Of a stretch of DNA of 64,000 nucleotides, positions 55,503-63,851 are shown in pieces. Under the pieces are notes generated by a model, which ran no database searches, was not told the DNA's origin, and was given only the letters and a program-made list of their open reading frames with translations. Positions within the stretch are counted from its first letter, which is position 1, and the number at the start of each line of letters is the position of its first letter. The position numbers and the translations under genes were made by a program. Where the stretch lies: assembly GCF_022662175.1 (NCBI RefSeq), contig NZ_JAKMCR010000002.1, positions 186,001-250,000 of the forward strand, read 5' to 3'. Source of the stretch: Aestuariivivens marinum (lineage in GTDB: Bacteria > Bacteroidota > Bacteroidia > Flavobacteriales > Flavobacteriaceae).

Positions 55503-56642
55503 TTGCAAAAAATAATATTTATAATCGCTATTATATGTTTTAGCTGTAAAAATGTAGTACCCAAACCAGGTTTTAATGAAATGAATACAAAAGATTTAAA
55601 ACTGGAGTACGCCAAAGGGTTTTCTGTTAGCGATTTGGGGGTTTATAAAGTGATAACAATCCATAGTCCTTGGCCAGAATCTAAAACTTCTCATAGTTAT
55701 GTGGTAATTCATAAAGATTCTCTACCAAAAATCACCCTAAATCCTAATGACTATAGTGGCATAATAGAACTTCCAATCAAAAAAATTGTTGTTACCTCTA
55801 CGACTCACCTTCCTGCTTTAGAATTGCTTTCTGTTAATAACACATTGGTTGGATTTCCTGGATTGGATTACATTTCGTCTAAAAAAATTAGAAAACAAAT
55901 AAATGCCAACAACATCAAGGAGTTGGGTAAAAACGAAGTAATAAATACCGAAATCCTTTTATCACTAAACCCCGATGTAGTTGTTGGTTTTGGCATTGAT
56001 GGAGGCAATAGGATTTATGAAACTATAAAAAAATCTGGAATCCCTGTTATTTTCAATGGTGATTGGGTTGAAAATTCCCCTTTGGCAAAAGCTGAATGGA
56101 TCAAGTTTTTTGGCGTTTTGTATGATAAAAATGCCCAGGCCGACTCAATTTTTAACATGATAAAAACTAATTATTTGGAAGTAAAACAATTGGCAAATCA
56201 TGTAAAATCAATACCAAGGGTTTTAAGCGGTGCCATGCACAACGATATTTGGTATTTACCAAACGGTACCAGTACTGAAGCACAGCTTTTAAAGGATGCC
56301 AACGTTAACTATCTATGGAATAACACCAAAGGCGTCGGAAGTTTAAAATTAAGTTTTGAATCGGTTTTTATAAAAGCTAAAAATGCAGAAATTTGGTTAA
56401 GTCCATCTAACTATAACAGTTTAGAAAACTTAAAAAAAGGCAATGAACATCATGCTTTGTTTGACGCCTTTAGGAATAAAAACATCTACTCCTTCACCAA
56501 TACTACTGGTGATACTGGAGGTATTTTGTATTTTGAATTGGGTATGACCAGGCCTGATATTGTACTTAAGGATCTAATAAAAATTAGTCACCCTGAGTTA
56601 CTTAAAAATCACGAACTTTACTTTTTTAAACGTTTAGAATAA
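55503..56642 (+). CDS. btuF: ABC transporter substrate-binding lipoprotein BtuF-like
   Basis: A 379-residue periplasmic binding protein of the BtuF/FhuD fold. Lipobox CFSC (Cys15) anchors it; IKKIVVTSTTHLPALELL (about 97-114), GFPGLDYISSKKIR (about 119-133) and LSLNPDVVVGFG (about 155-166) are typical. It delivers corrinoids to BtuCD. The start is TTG at 55503: an ATG would delete the signal peptide. It is first of three consecutive TTG-started genes and is divergent from btuB. Confidence 0.88.
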   Translation: MQKIIFIIAIICFSCKNVVPKPGFNEMNTKDLKLEYAKGFSVSDLGVYKVITIHSPWPESKTSHSYVVIHKDSLPKITLNPNDYSGIIELPIKKIVVTSTTHLPALELLSVNNTLVGFPGLDYISSKKIRKQINANNIKELGKNEVINTEILLSLNPDVVVGFGIDGGNRIYETIKKSGIPVIFNGDWVENSPLAKAEWIKFFGVLYDKNAQADSIFNMIKTNYLEVKQLANHVKSIPRVLSGAMHNDIWYLPNGTSTEAQLLKDANVNYLWNNTKGVGSLKLSFESVFIKAKNAEIWLSPSNYNSLENLKKGNEHHALFDAFRNKNIYSFTNTTGDTGGILYFELGMTRPDIVLKDLIKISHPELLKNHELYFFKRLE

Positions 56643-56643
56643 G

Positions 56644-57672
56644 TTGCCCAATAAAAACACATATCAATTGGCTTTTTCGTTATTAATCCTGATGTTAATA
56701 TTGTGTTTTATTATCAATATTAGCTTGGGTTCCGTTTCTATTTCCAATTCAGAATTAATAGAAATATTTTTTGGCTCAAGTAATAACAATACCTTTAAAA
56801 AAATTGTACTAGACTACCGCTTACCAAAAGCATTAACCGCTATTATTGTAGGCTCCGGATTGGGGGTATCTGGACTTATGATGCAAACCTTGTTCAGAAA
56901 CCCCTTAGCAGGTCCTTTTGTACTTGGAATTACTTCTGGTGCCAGTTTGGGTGTAGCCTTAACAATCATGGGATCATCTGTTTTTGGAGGTCTTTTAGCT
57001 AATACTTTAGTCAGTAAATGGGGAATTGTTGCAGCTGCCAGTGCAGGCAGTTTTTTGGTTTTGTTATCGGTTTTGATTGTATCTACCAAAATCAGGGATA
57101 CTATGGCCATTCTTATTATTGGTCTTATGTTTGGCAGTATTACAACAGCCATTGTTAGTGTGCTTTCATATTTTACTTCTGCAGAAGACTTGCAACAGTA
57201 TATTTTTTGGGGCTTTGGCAGTTTGGGTAACTTATCATGGGAAGAAGTATTTATTTTACTAATTATTTACTCAGTCGGACTATTGTTAAGTCTAGCTTCT
57301 ATAAAAGCTTTAAATACTTTATTATTGGGTGAAAATTATGCACGCAGTTTAGGTTTGCATATTAAAAAAAATAGAATGCTTATCATTTTAGCTACTAGTT
57401 TATTAGCTGGAACCATAACAGCTTTTTCTGGTCCTATAGCCTTTGTTGGATTGGCAATTCCACATATTACCCGACAAATTTTTAACACCTCCAACCATAA
57501 GCTTTTGTTGCCTGCAGTATTTATTTTTGGTGCCATTATAATGCTTATTTGCGATAGTATTGCCCAACTTCCAAATAGCGATTATACATTACCTATTAAT
57601 GTTATTACCTCTTTGTTTGGAGCTCCTGTAGTCATTTGGTTATTAGTTAGAAAACGTAAAATGAATTTTTAA
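56644..57672 (+). CDS. btuC: FecCD-family permease BtuC-like
   Basis: A 342-residue inner-membrane permease with about ten transmembrane helices, related to BtuC/FecD: KIVLDYRLPKALTAIIVGSGLG-type motif (about 57-78), GNPLAGPFVLGITSGAS-type segment (NPLAGPFVLGITSGASLG, about 89-106), and GPIAFVGLAIPHITR (about 261-275) with the coupling helix for the ATPase. It forms the channel of the B12 importer. The TTG start at 56644 lies two bases after btuF; ATGs downstream would remove the first helix. Confidence 0.91.
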   Translation: MPNKNTYQLAFSLLILMLILCFIINISLGSVSISNSELIEIFFGSSNNNTFKKIVLDYRLPKALTAIIVGSGLGVSGLMMQTLFRNPLAGPFVLGITSGASLGVALTIMGSSVFGGLLANTLVSKWGIVAAASAGSFLVLLSVLIVSTKIRDTMAILIIGLMFGSITTAIVSVLSYFTSAEDLQQYIFWGFGSLGNLSWEEVFILLIIYSVGLLLSLASIKALNTLLLGENYARSLGLHIKKNRMLIILATSLLAGTITAFSGPIAFVGLAIPHITRQIFNTSNHKLLLPAVFIFGAIIMLICDSIAQLPNSDYTLPINVITSLFGAPVVIWLLVRKRKMNF

Positions 57673-57684
57673 AAAACTTTTGTT

Positions 57685-58488
57685 TTGAAATTAGTAAAAG
57701 ACACTCCAAAACACGTTGTACTAAGTACTAAAGACTTAGCAATTGGCTATACTTCAAAAAATTATAAAAACACCGTTGCTTCAAATATTAATATTGAGCT
57801 TCATTGTGGTGAACTGGTTGGTTTAGTAGGTGCTAATGGTATTGGTAAATCTACTCTGTTAAGAACACTAACCGCTATTCAACATCCACTTAGTGGTACA
57901 ATTATTTTAAACCTTGAGCCACTATCAGGATATAGTGCCGTAGAACTAGCCAAAACCATGAGCCTTGTATTAACTGAACAGATTGTATCTAAAAATCTGT
58001 CTGTTTTTGAATTGATTGCCTTAGGAAGGCAGCCCTACACAAATTGGATTGGTAGCTTAACTGCTAAAGATATTGCCATGGTAAATAATGCACTAAAGCT
58101 AACCAATATTAAGGATATTAAAAATAAAAAGTGTTTTGAACTTAGCGATGGTCAGTTACAAAAAGTAATGATCGCCCGTGCCTTGGCTCAAGATACAGAT
58201 TTAATCATTCTAGATGAACCTACTACACATCTAGACATGTACCATAAAGCTTATATTCTTAAATTATTACAAAGTCTAGCTAAGGAAACCCAAAAAACCA
58301 TCCTCTTTTCGTCACATGAAATAGATTTGGCTATTCAATTATGTGATCGATTAATTGTTATGACTGAAGATGAAGTAGCATCAGACACGCCTTGCAATCT
58401 CATTATAAAAGGTACATTCAATTCTCTTTTTCCTAAAGATTTAATCACTTTTGATGAGACCAATGGAAATTTTCGGGTAAAAAAATAA
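57685..58488 (+). CDS. btuD: ABC transporter ATP-binding protein BtuD-like
   Basis: A 267-residue ATPase: Walker A GANGIGKSTLL (about 52-62), signature ELSDGQLQKVMIARAL with LSDGQ (about 152-156), Walker B DLIILDEPTTHLD (about 172-184) and the switch His in FSSHEIDLA (about 211-219). It powers the BtuC channel. The start is TTG at 57685, 12 bases after btuC, and no earlier or nearby in-frame ATG exists. The operon ends here; rmuC has its own promoter. Confidence 0.9.
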   Translation: MKLVKDTPKHVVLSTKDLAIGYTSKNYKNTVASNINIELHCGELVGLVGANGIGKSTLLRTLTAIQHPLSGTIILNLEPLSGYSAVELAKTMSLVLTEQIVSKNLSVFELIALGRQPYTNWIGSLTAKDIAMVNNALKLTNIKDIKNKKCFELSDGQLQKVMIARALAQDTDLIILDEPTTHLDMYHKAYILKLLQSLAKETQKTILFSSHEIDLAIQLCDRLIVMTEDEVASDTPCNLIIKGTFNSLFPKDLITFDETNGNFRVKK

Positions 58489-58546
58489 TTTAAGTATTTC
58501 GTTGATAACTTCAACACTAGCTCTTTAACCTTCTGTCCAAAAAAAT

Positions 58547-58554
58547 TATCTTTG
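58547..58554 (+). promoter_or_regulatory. Promoter of rmuC
   Basis: TATCTTTG (exact TAnnTTTG) preceded by TTTA at 19 bases (58524-58527), a near-perfect flavobacterial promoter. The ATG is 17 bases after the box. Confidence 0.6.
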
Positions 58555-58571
58555 AATAAATTTCTTTATAA

Positions 58572-59885
58572 ATGACCGATAGTATTATTCTTTTCCTTAC
58601 TATAGTTTTTTCTGCTGCAATTGGTGCCTATCTAGGTATGCTTTTTACTAGATTAAAAACAAACAGTGAAAAAAGTACTTTAAAAGAGCGTGAAAACCAA
58701 TTGCAAATCACTATTGAAAATTTAAAACAAAGCTTGGATAAAGTAGAAAGTGAACGTGAAAACATTAGGCAGGAAAAGGAATTTTTAAATTCTGAGCTGA
58801 CCCGCCGTAATACAGAGTTTGAGATACTTCATCAAAAAAATGAAGAACAAAAAAATGAAGTAGAGAAATTACAGGAAAAATTCACCAAAGAATTTGAAAA
58901 TTTGGCCAATAAAATATTTGATGAAAAATCTACCAAGTTTAAACAACAAAATAAGGAGAGTCTAGAAAATTTACTCAATCCACTTCAAGAGAAAATAAAA
59001 ATCTTTGAAAAGCGTGTTGAAGATACTAACAAGGAAAGTATTGGCAGACACAGTGAATTAAAAGAACAAATAAAGAATTTGTCCCAACTCAATCTACAAA
59101 TGAGTAAAGATGCCGATAACCTTACCAAAGCGCTTAAAGGGGATAGCAAAATGCAAGGAAATTGGGGAGAGTTGATTCTTACTCGAATTTTAGAAAAATC
59201 GGGGTTAGAAAAAGGCAGGGAATATACCTTGCAGGACAGCCATGTTTCTCCAGAAGGCAAACGCCTGCAAACCGATGTGTTGATACATTTACCCGATGGC
59301 AAAAAAATGATTATAGATAGTAAAGTGTCTTTGGTGGGTTTTGAACGTTTTGTTTCCGAAGATGACGACACTTTAAAACAACAATATTTAAAGCAACATA
59401 TAGCTTCTATTAAACGTCATGTAGACCAATTAAGCAGTAAAAACTATCAGTTTTTAGTTGACGAAAGTCCCGATACCGTTTTTATGTTTATTCCTATTGA
59501 GCCCGCTTTTGCTATAGCTTCTGCCCATGAGCCTAATTTATACGAAGAAGCTTTCGACAAACAGGTTATTATTGTTACTCCGGCTACCCTATTAGCCGCA
59601 TTAAGACTGGTTGATAACCTTTGGCAAAATGATAGGCAAAAACAAAATGCCCTGGAAATAGCCAACCAAGCTGGAGCTTTGTACGATAGCTTTACCAACC
59701 TTACCGACGAGCTTATTAAAATTGGCAAACAAATTGGAACCGTGCAAAACAGCTATGAAGGCGCCATGAAAAAATTAACTGGGCGGGGTAATTTAATTAA
59801 GCGTGTAGAAATGTTAAAAAAATTAGGTGCCAAAGCCAGTAAAGCTATTGACAGTAAACTACTTAACCGTGCTGAAGAAGACTAG
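58572..59885 (+). CDS. rmuC: DNA recombination protein RmuC
   Basis: A 437-residue RmuC-family protein: N-terminal transmembrane helix (about 3-22), a long coiled coil (about 30-180), then the nuclease-like domain with SKMQGNWGELILTRILE (about 193-209), GREYTLQDS, LIHLPDGKKMIIDSKVSL (about 237-254) and MFIPIEPAFAIA (about 309-320). The IIDSK block resembles the PD-(D/E)xK core. RmuC limits DNA inversions in E. coli; its biochemical role is not settled. It is alone on its transcript. Confidence 0.93.
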   Translation: MTDSIILFLTIVFSAAIGAYLGMLFTRLKTNSEKSTLKERENQLQITIENLKQSLDKVESERENIRQEKEFLNSELTRRNTEFEILHQKNEEQKNEVEKLQEKFTKEFENLANKIFDEKSTKFKQQNKESLENLLNPLQEKIKIFEKRVEDTNKESIGRHSELKEQIKNLSQLNLQMSKDADNLTKALKGDSKMQGNWGELILTRILEKSGLEKGREYTLQDSHVSPEGKRLQTDVLIHLPDGKKMIIDSKVSLVGFERFVSEDDDTLKQQYLKQHIASIKRHVDQLSSKNYQFLVDESPDTVFMFIPIEPAFAIASAHEPNLYEEAFDKQVIIVTPATLLAALRLVDNLWQNDRQKQNALEIANQAGALYDSFTNLTDELIKIGKQIGTVQNSYEGAMKKLTGRGNLIKRVEMLKKLGAKASKAIDSKLLNRAEED

Positions 59886-59922
59886 TTTTCTTTATTTCTA
59901 TCCTGAAGCCAACAATATCTAA

Positions 59923-59998
59923 AATCATGTTTTTATGTGATATATTTGTTTATCATGTTTTTATGTGATATATTTGATTATCATATTATAACATGATA
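59923..59998 (+). promoter_or_regulatory. Three 28-bp-spaced palindromic operator sites at satD promoter
   Basis: Three sites of the form wATCA-N10-TGATA lie at 59923-59942, 59951-59970 and 59979-59998, exactly 28 bases apart. Sites 1 and 2 are parts of a near-perfect 28-bp direct repeat. Site 3 is the best palindrome and extends to 22 bp (59978-59999) with a single mismatched pair. The promoter (TTTG 59945-59948, N20, TATATTTG 59969-59976) lies across sites 1 to 3, and site 3 covers the transcription start and ends two bases before the satD ATG. Confidence 0.65.
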
Positions 59999-60000
59999 AA

Positions 60001-60621
60001 ATGACAACAAGTGTTATTACAGGAGATATTATAAAATCAAGAGGTCAAACAAATCCAAACATTTGGATAAGTACTTTAAAAAAGTCCTTATCCTATATTA
60101 GTTCAGATAAAAGTTACTGGAACATATATCGTGGTGATAGCTTTCAAATAGAAGTTAAAGATTGGTATCAAAGTTTTTTGTTTGCAGTTTATATTAAAGC
60201 ATGTATTAAATCTATTCGTGGATTAGACGTGCGTTTGTCAATAGGAATTGGAAATAAAACATATGAAGGTAATACTGTTTCCGAATCGAACGGTGAAGCT
60301 TTTATTTTTTCTGGTGAAACTATAGAAGCATTAAAAAAAGATAAACAAAACCTTAGAATCAAAACTAACCATTTTGAACTTGATAAAGAGTTAAACTTAT
60401 ATTTTAAATTAGCCTTGATTGCAATGAATAATTGGACAGTAAATACAGCAGAAGTAGTGAAACTGAGCATTGCCTATCCTAAGGCATTACAAAGCGAATT
60501 AGGAAAAATGATTGGCATTAATCAAAATGCAGTAAGTACTAGGCAAAAACGGGCCTACTTAGAGGAAATAATGGAAGTTAATCTAATGTTTATAAATAAA
60601 ATATCAAATTACTATTTATGA
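60001..60621 (+). CDS. satD: SatD-family protein (palm-like domain plus helix-turn-helix)
   Basis: A 206-residue SatD-family protein. The N-terminal part starts with SVITGDIIKSR (Asp9), followed by YRGDSF (Asp46), VRLSIGIG (79-84), SNGEAF and SGETIEAL (104-111). The order and spacing of Asp-GDxF-SIGIG recalls the palm domain of class III nucleotidyl cyclases/GGDEF proteins, an inference. The C-terminal part (about 162-185, SELGKMIGINQNAVSTRQK) looks like a DNA-binding helix-turn-helix. SatD was named from a streptococcal operon, with no confirmed activity. Its promoter has three palindromic sites, and its stop overlaps the start of the DUF3307 gene (ATGA). Confidence 0.8.
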   Translation: MTTSVITGDIIKSRGQTNPNIWISTLKKSLSYISSDKSYWNIYRGDSFQIEVKDWYQSFLFAVYIKACIKSIRGLDVRLSIGIGNKTYEGNTVSESNGEAFIFSGETIEALKKDKQNLRIKTNHFELDKELNLYFKLALIAMNNWTVNTAEVVKLSIAYPKALQSELGKMIGINQNAVSTRQKRAYLEEIMEVNLMFINKISNYYL

Positions 60622-61319
60622 TTTTAATCAAACTCTTATTAGCACATATATTAGGCGACTTTTTTCTCCAACCTAAATCATGGGTTAAGGACAAAGAAAA
60701 GAGAGGTTTAAAATCGTCTAAACTGTATCTCCATGTATTAATTCATATTGTTCTTACCTCACTGTTACTTTGGGATATAACACAATGGCCCATTATATTA
60801 ACAATAGGTCTATCCCACTTAATAGTAGATGCCCTAAAGCTTACTTTACAAAAGAAAAAAACAAAGCGCATATGGTTTTTTATGGATCAACTTATGCACG
60901 TTATTGTTATTTTGATATGTTTTTTTTCTTTTACATATAAAGAAATTGAAATTAGCACTCAACTAACGGAGAAAAGCTTATTAATAGCAGTTTGCTTATT
61001 GTTCTTAACCATACCAACAGCAATTATAATGAAAACCATTTTTATAAAATGGAATATTGAAAAATTAAACAAAGACAGCAAATCACTTGCAGATGCTGGA
61101 AAATATATTGGTATTTTAGAACGCATTTTGGTTTTTATATTTATAATTACCAATCATTGGGAGGCTGTAGGGTTTCTAATTACTGCTAAATCGGTTTTTC
61201 GATTTGGGGATTTAAAAGAGTCGAAGAACAGGCAACTTACAGAGTATATATTAATAGGCACCTTAATTAGTTTTGGTATTGCAATAGTTGTAGGTATAAT
61301 TTGCTCGGCAATAATTTAA
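60618..61319 (+). CDS. DUF3307 polytopic membrane protein
   Basis: A 233-residue inner-membrane protein with about six helices. The N-terminal motif HILGDFFLQPKSWVKDKEKR (about 11-30) and LYLHVLIHIVLTSLLL and GLSHLIVDALKLTL (about 66-79) are typical of DUF3307. The His-, Asp- and Asn/Gln-bearing first helices resemble the catalytic motifs of membrane hydrolases, but no activity is known. It is translationally coupled to satD by a four-base overlap; this pair recurs in other bacteria to my knowledge, so the two probably act together. It is convergent with the TonB-receptor gene. Confidence 0.82.
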   Translation: MILIKLLLAHILGDFFLQPKSWVKDKEKRGLKSSKLYLHVLIHIVLTSLLLWDITQWPIILTIGLSHLIVDALKLTLQKKKTKRIWFFMDQLMHVIVILICFFSFTYKEIEISTQLTEKSLLIAVCLLFLTIPTAIIMKTIFIKWNIEKLNKDSKSLADAGKYIGILERILVFIFIITNHWEAVGFLITAKSVFRFGDLKESKNRQLTEYILIGTLISFGIAIVVGIICSAII

Positions 61320-61334
61320 CTAAATGTTGAGGTA

Positions 61335-63851
61335 TTAAAAATCAACCCTTAATACAGCATTAGGCGTAAACCCTAAAGAATTTTGAAGTGTTTCAACTGG
61401 AGCACCTTCATTAATTCTATAAAAATTATTTAGCTCATTTTTTCGACCCATGACATTCCAAACAGATAGACCTGCATTAAGCTTCATATTGTTACTAAGT
61501 TTAAAATCATAAATTGCAGATATATCCAATCGTAAATAATCTTTTAAAACTGCCTCATTGGCCTTAGCAAAGTTTATTTCATTGTTAACAATTTCATTTC
61601 CTTCTTCTGGTTTGGTCGTTGGTTTTCCAGAATGCCAATTTAAACCTGTGGCTATTTTCAAATTGTTCGAAATATATGTTGCACCTAAACTAATATTATG
61701 AATTATATCATAGTTGCTTGGAAAAGCTTCTCTTTCCAAAGTCTTAAAACGGTAATTATTATCCATAAAGGAATAACCCAACCAAGTATCAAATTGGTTA
61801 AAATGCTTTCTAAATAACACATCAATACCAAAAACACTGTAGTCTCCATGTGTCTTTACAAACTCATACTGATTTTGAAATCCTTGACTTTGTGATGTAA
61901 TACCTTTAACCTGTTTTAAGTAGGTATCGGCATTGAATAACCACCCCTTTTGACTAAAGTTTATTCCTACTGAAATTTGCTTGCTTCTTATTACGGGGAT
62001 ATTGTCATTGTTGGCAAGCTGCCACCTGCGCTTTTCTATACCCAAAAAATCACTTTGAAAATTAATAACTTGTGAGGTATTTTGATGTTTCAACTCTCCT
62101 AAAATTTCTAAGGTTAAACCATCTAATAATTTTTTATTAAAACTAAATCTGGGTTCCAGTATTTGTTTTTTAAATTTTCCAATATAATTGTACCTCAATC
62201 CAAAATTAAAGGCTATCTTTTTATTAGATGACCTATATCCCAATTCAGTAAAAATACCATGTGTTCTAATCACCTCAGAAACTAAGTTTCTAAACAAAGG
62301 ATTATCTACATCGTCTAAATTGGTGATCTCAGTCTCTACAAAATGATAACCACCTAATAGCTGTAGACTATGGTTTAAATTGTAAAACGTTTTTAATTTT
62401 ACACTACTTTCAGATACGCTATTTTTTTGCAAAAAGCGCTGATCGTCTTCAATATTAACATTTATGGCTTTTAATTTATAATCTGTTTCATAAAACTCAA
62501 ATACAGTTTTAAATTTATCATTCCAAATACGATTATAACTAAGCCCTTCTGCAATGCTATTTTGACTAAGACTACTTCTTCTTGATTCAGTTGATTGTTC
62601 GTTAATTAAATTTTCATCAAACAAAAGCCTATTATAAACATTAATAAAATTAATCTGTAATTGGTCTTTATCATTAATCCTGTATATCCATCTAAATGAA
62701 GTGTCATAAAAATCGAACGTTTTATTTGAATTGATTACAGTTGGAGTATTTGTACTCAGTTCAGTATTTTGCGAGATTCTATCAAAAAAAGCCGTATAAG
62801 TAGGTGTTTTAAAAAAATCGTTAACCGACTTTCTTGCTGCAATTTGTATCGATGATTTTTCTCCTAATGGTACATCTAAAAAACTATTAAAATTAGTAAA
62901 ATTTAGCCCTATACTTCCTTTAAAATCGGTATTGATTTCTTTATCTGTTTGCATGTCAATAGTACCGGAAACTCCATCGGTTGAAGATACATCACTACCA
63001 TTTTTCTTTAGAAATACTTTTTGGGTAATCTGAGGATTATACATAGATATTAAACCAAAAAAATGACCAGATTGGTACATCTTTATATTGTCCCATAAAA
63101 TTAAATTTTGGTCGTGTGTTCCCCCTCTTAAGTTAATATTAGAGACTGTTTCATTTGTACTGTTTACACCAGGAAGGGCTTGTATAGAATGTAAAACATC
63201 TGTTTCAGTTAATCCTGGAAGGATCTTAAAATTTGAAAAATCAATTTCAAATGAGCCGTTGTTAATTTTGTTAATACCACTTACTAAATAGTTTGATATA
63301 ACGACTTCGGACAGGGTATAAAAATCTTGATCCAAAAACACATCTAAACAATCATTAAATACAAGTGATTTTGGTTCAATTTTGCTGGATTTATAACCCA
63401 AACAATTTATAGCAATTGGTTTTTCAAGATTTTTAACTGTTAATGAAAAGAAACCACTTTCGCCACTCAAAACCATATTGTCGCCATTGCTTATTATTGC
63501 ATTAATAATAGGTTGATGGTCTTTTTTATCTTTAACCACACCACAAAACACATAGGCTTCTTTTTGTTTAACAACCACAATTTTATCTCCTATTAAGCTA
63601 AACGTCAATGGGGTCTGTTTTGTTAAATATTCTAACACTTCCAAAATAGTTTCTATAGTATCTGGCATAAATACTTTTATATCCATAACCTGATCTTGAG
63701 CGTAATTAAATTTTATTTCATGCTTGGTTTCAAGGTAATTTAAAACATCTGATAATTGTCTTTTTAAAATGGTTTCTTGGGCCGATAAAACGCCAGCAAA
63801 AAAAAATAAAGAAAAAGTTATTATGATTAATTGCCTAATTCTTTTTTCCAT
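61335..63851 (-). CDS. TonB-dependent receptor with N-terminal signalling and carboxypeptidase-like domains
   Basis: A receptor of about 838 residues. After a signal peptide (LIIITFSLFFFAGVLSAQ) comes an STN-type domain (about 35-97, YLETKHEIKFNYAQDQVMD) used in FecA-like signalling, then a carboxypeptidase-regulatory-like domain (about 103-170, VVKDKKDHQPIINAII), a plug (about 188-300, LPGVNSTNETVSNINLRGG) and a barrel ending FTPNAVLRVDF. The preceding FecR anti-sigma gene overlaps it by 17 bases, so it belongs to a cell-surface signalling system; the ligand is unknown. I use the ATG at 63851; a TTG at 63857 would add two residues. Confidence 0.88.
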   Translation of the reverse strand: MEKRIRQLIIITFSLFFFAGVLSAQETILKRQLSDVLNYLETKHEIKFNYAQDQVMDIKVFMPDTIETILEVLEYLTKQTPLTFSLIGDKIVVVKQKEAYVFCGVVKDKKDHQPIINAIISNGDNMVLSGESGFFSLTVKNLEKPIAINCLGYKSSKIEPKSLVFNDCLDVFLDQDFYTLSEVVISNYLVSGINKINNGSFEIDFSNFKILPGLTETDVLHSIQALPGVNSTNETVSNINLRGGTHDQNLILWDNIKMYQSGHFFGLISMYNPQITQKVFLKKNGSDVSSTDGVSGTIDMQTDKEINTDFKGSIGLNFTNFNSFLDVPLGEKSSIQIAARKSVNDFFKTPTYTAFFDRISQNTELSTNTPTVINSNKTFDFYDTSFRWIYRINDKDQLQINFINVYNRLLFDENLINEQSTESRRSSLSQNSIAEGLSYNRIWNDKFKTVFEFYETDYKLKAINVNIEDDQRFLQKNSVSESSVKLKTFYNLNHSLQLLGGYHFVETEITNLDDVDNPLFRNLVSEVIRTHGIFTELGYRSSNKKIAFNFGLRYNYIGKFKKQILEPRFSFNKKLLDGLTLEILGELKHQNTSQVINFQSDFLGIEKRRWQLANNDNIPVIRSKQISVGINFSQKGWLFNADTYLKQVKGITSQSQGFQNQYEFVKTHGDYSVFGIDVLFRKHFNQFDTWLGYSFMDNNYRFKTLEREAFPSNYDIIHNISLGATYISNNLKIATGLNWHSGKPTTKPEEGNEIVNNEINFAKANEAVLKDYLRLDISAIYDFKLSNNMKLNAGLSVWNVMGRKNELNNFYRINEGAPVETLQNSLGFTPNAVLRVDF

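Noticed and set aside
59924-59979. CRISPR-like direct repeats
   Set aside because: Only two adjacent 28-bp copies without spacers; they overlap a promoter and behave as operator repeats.
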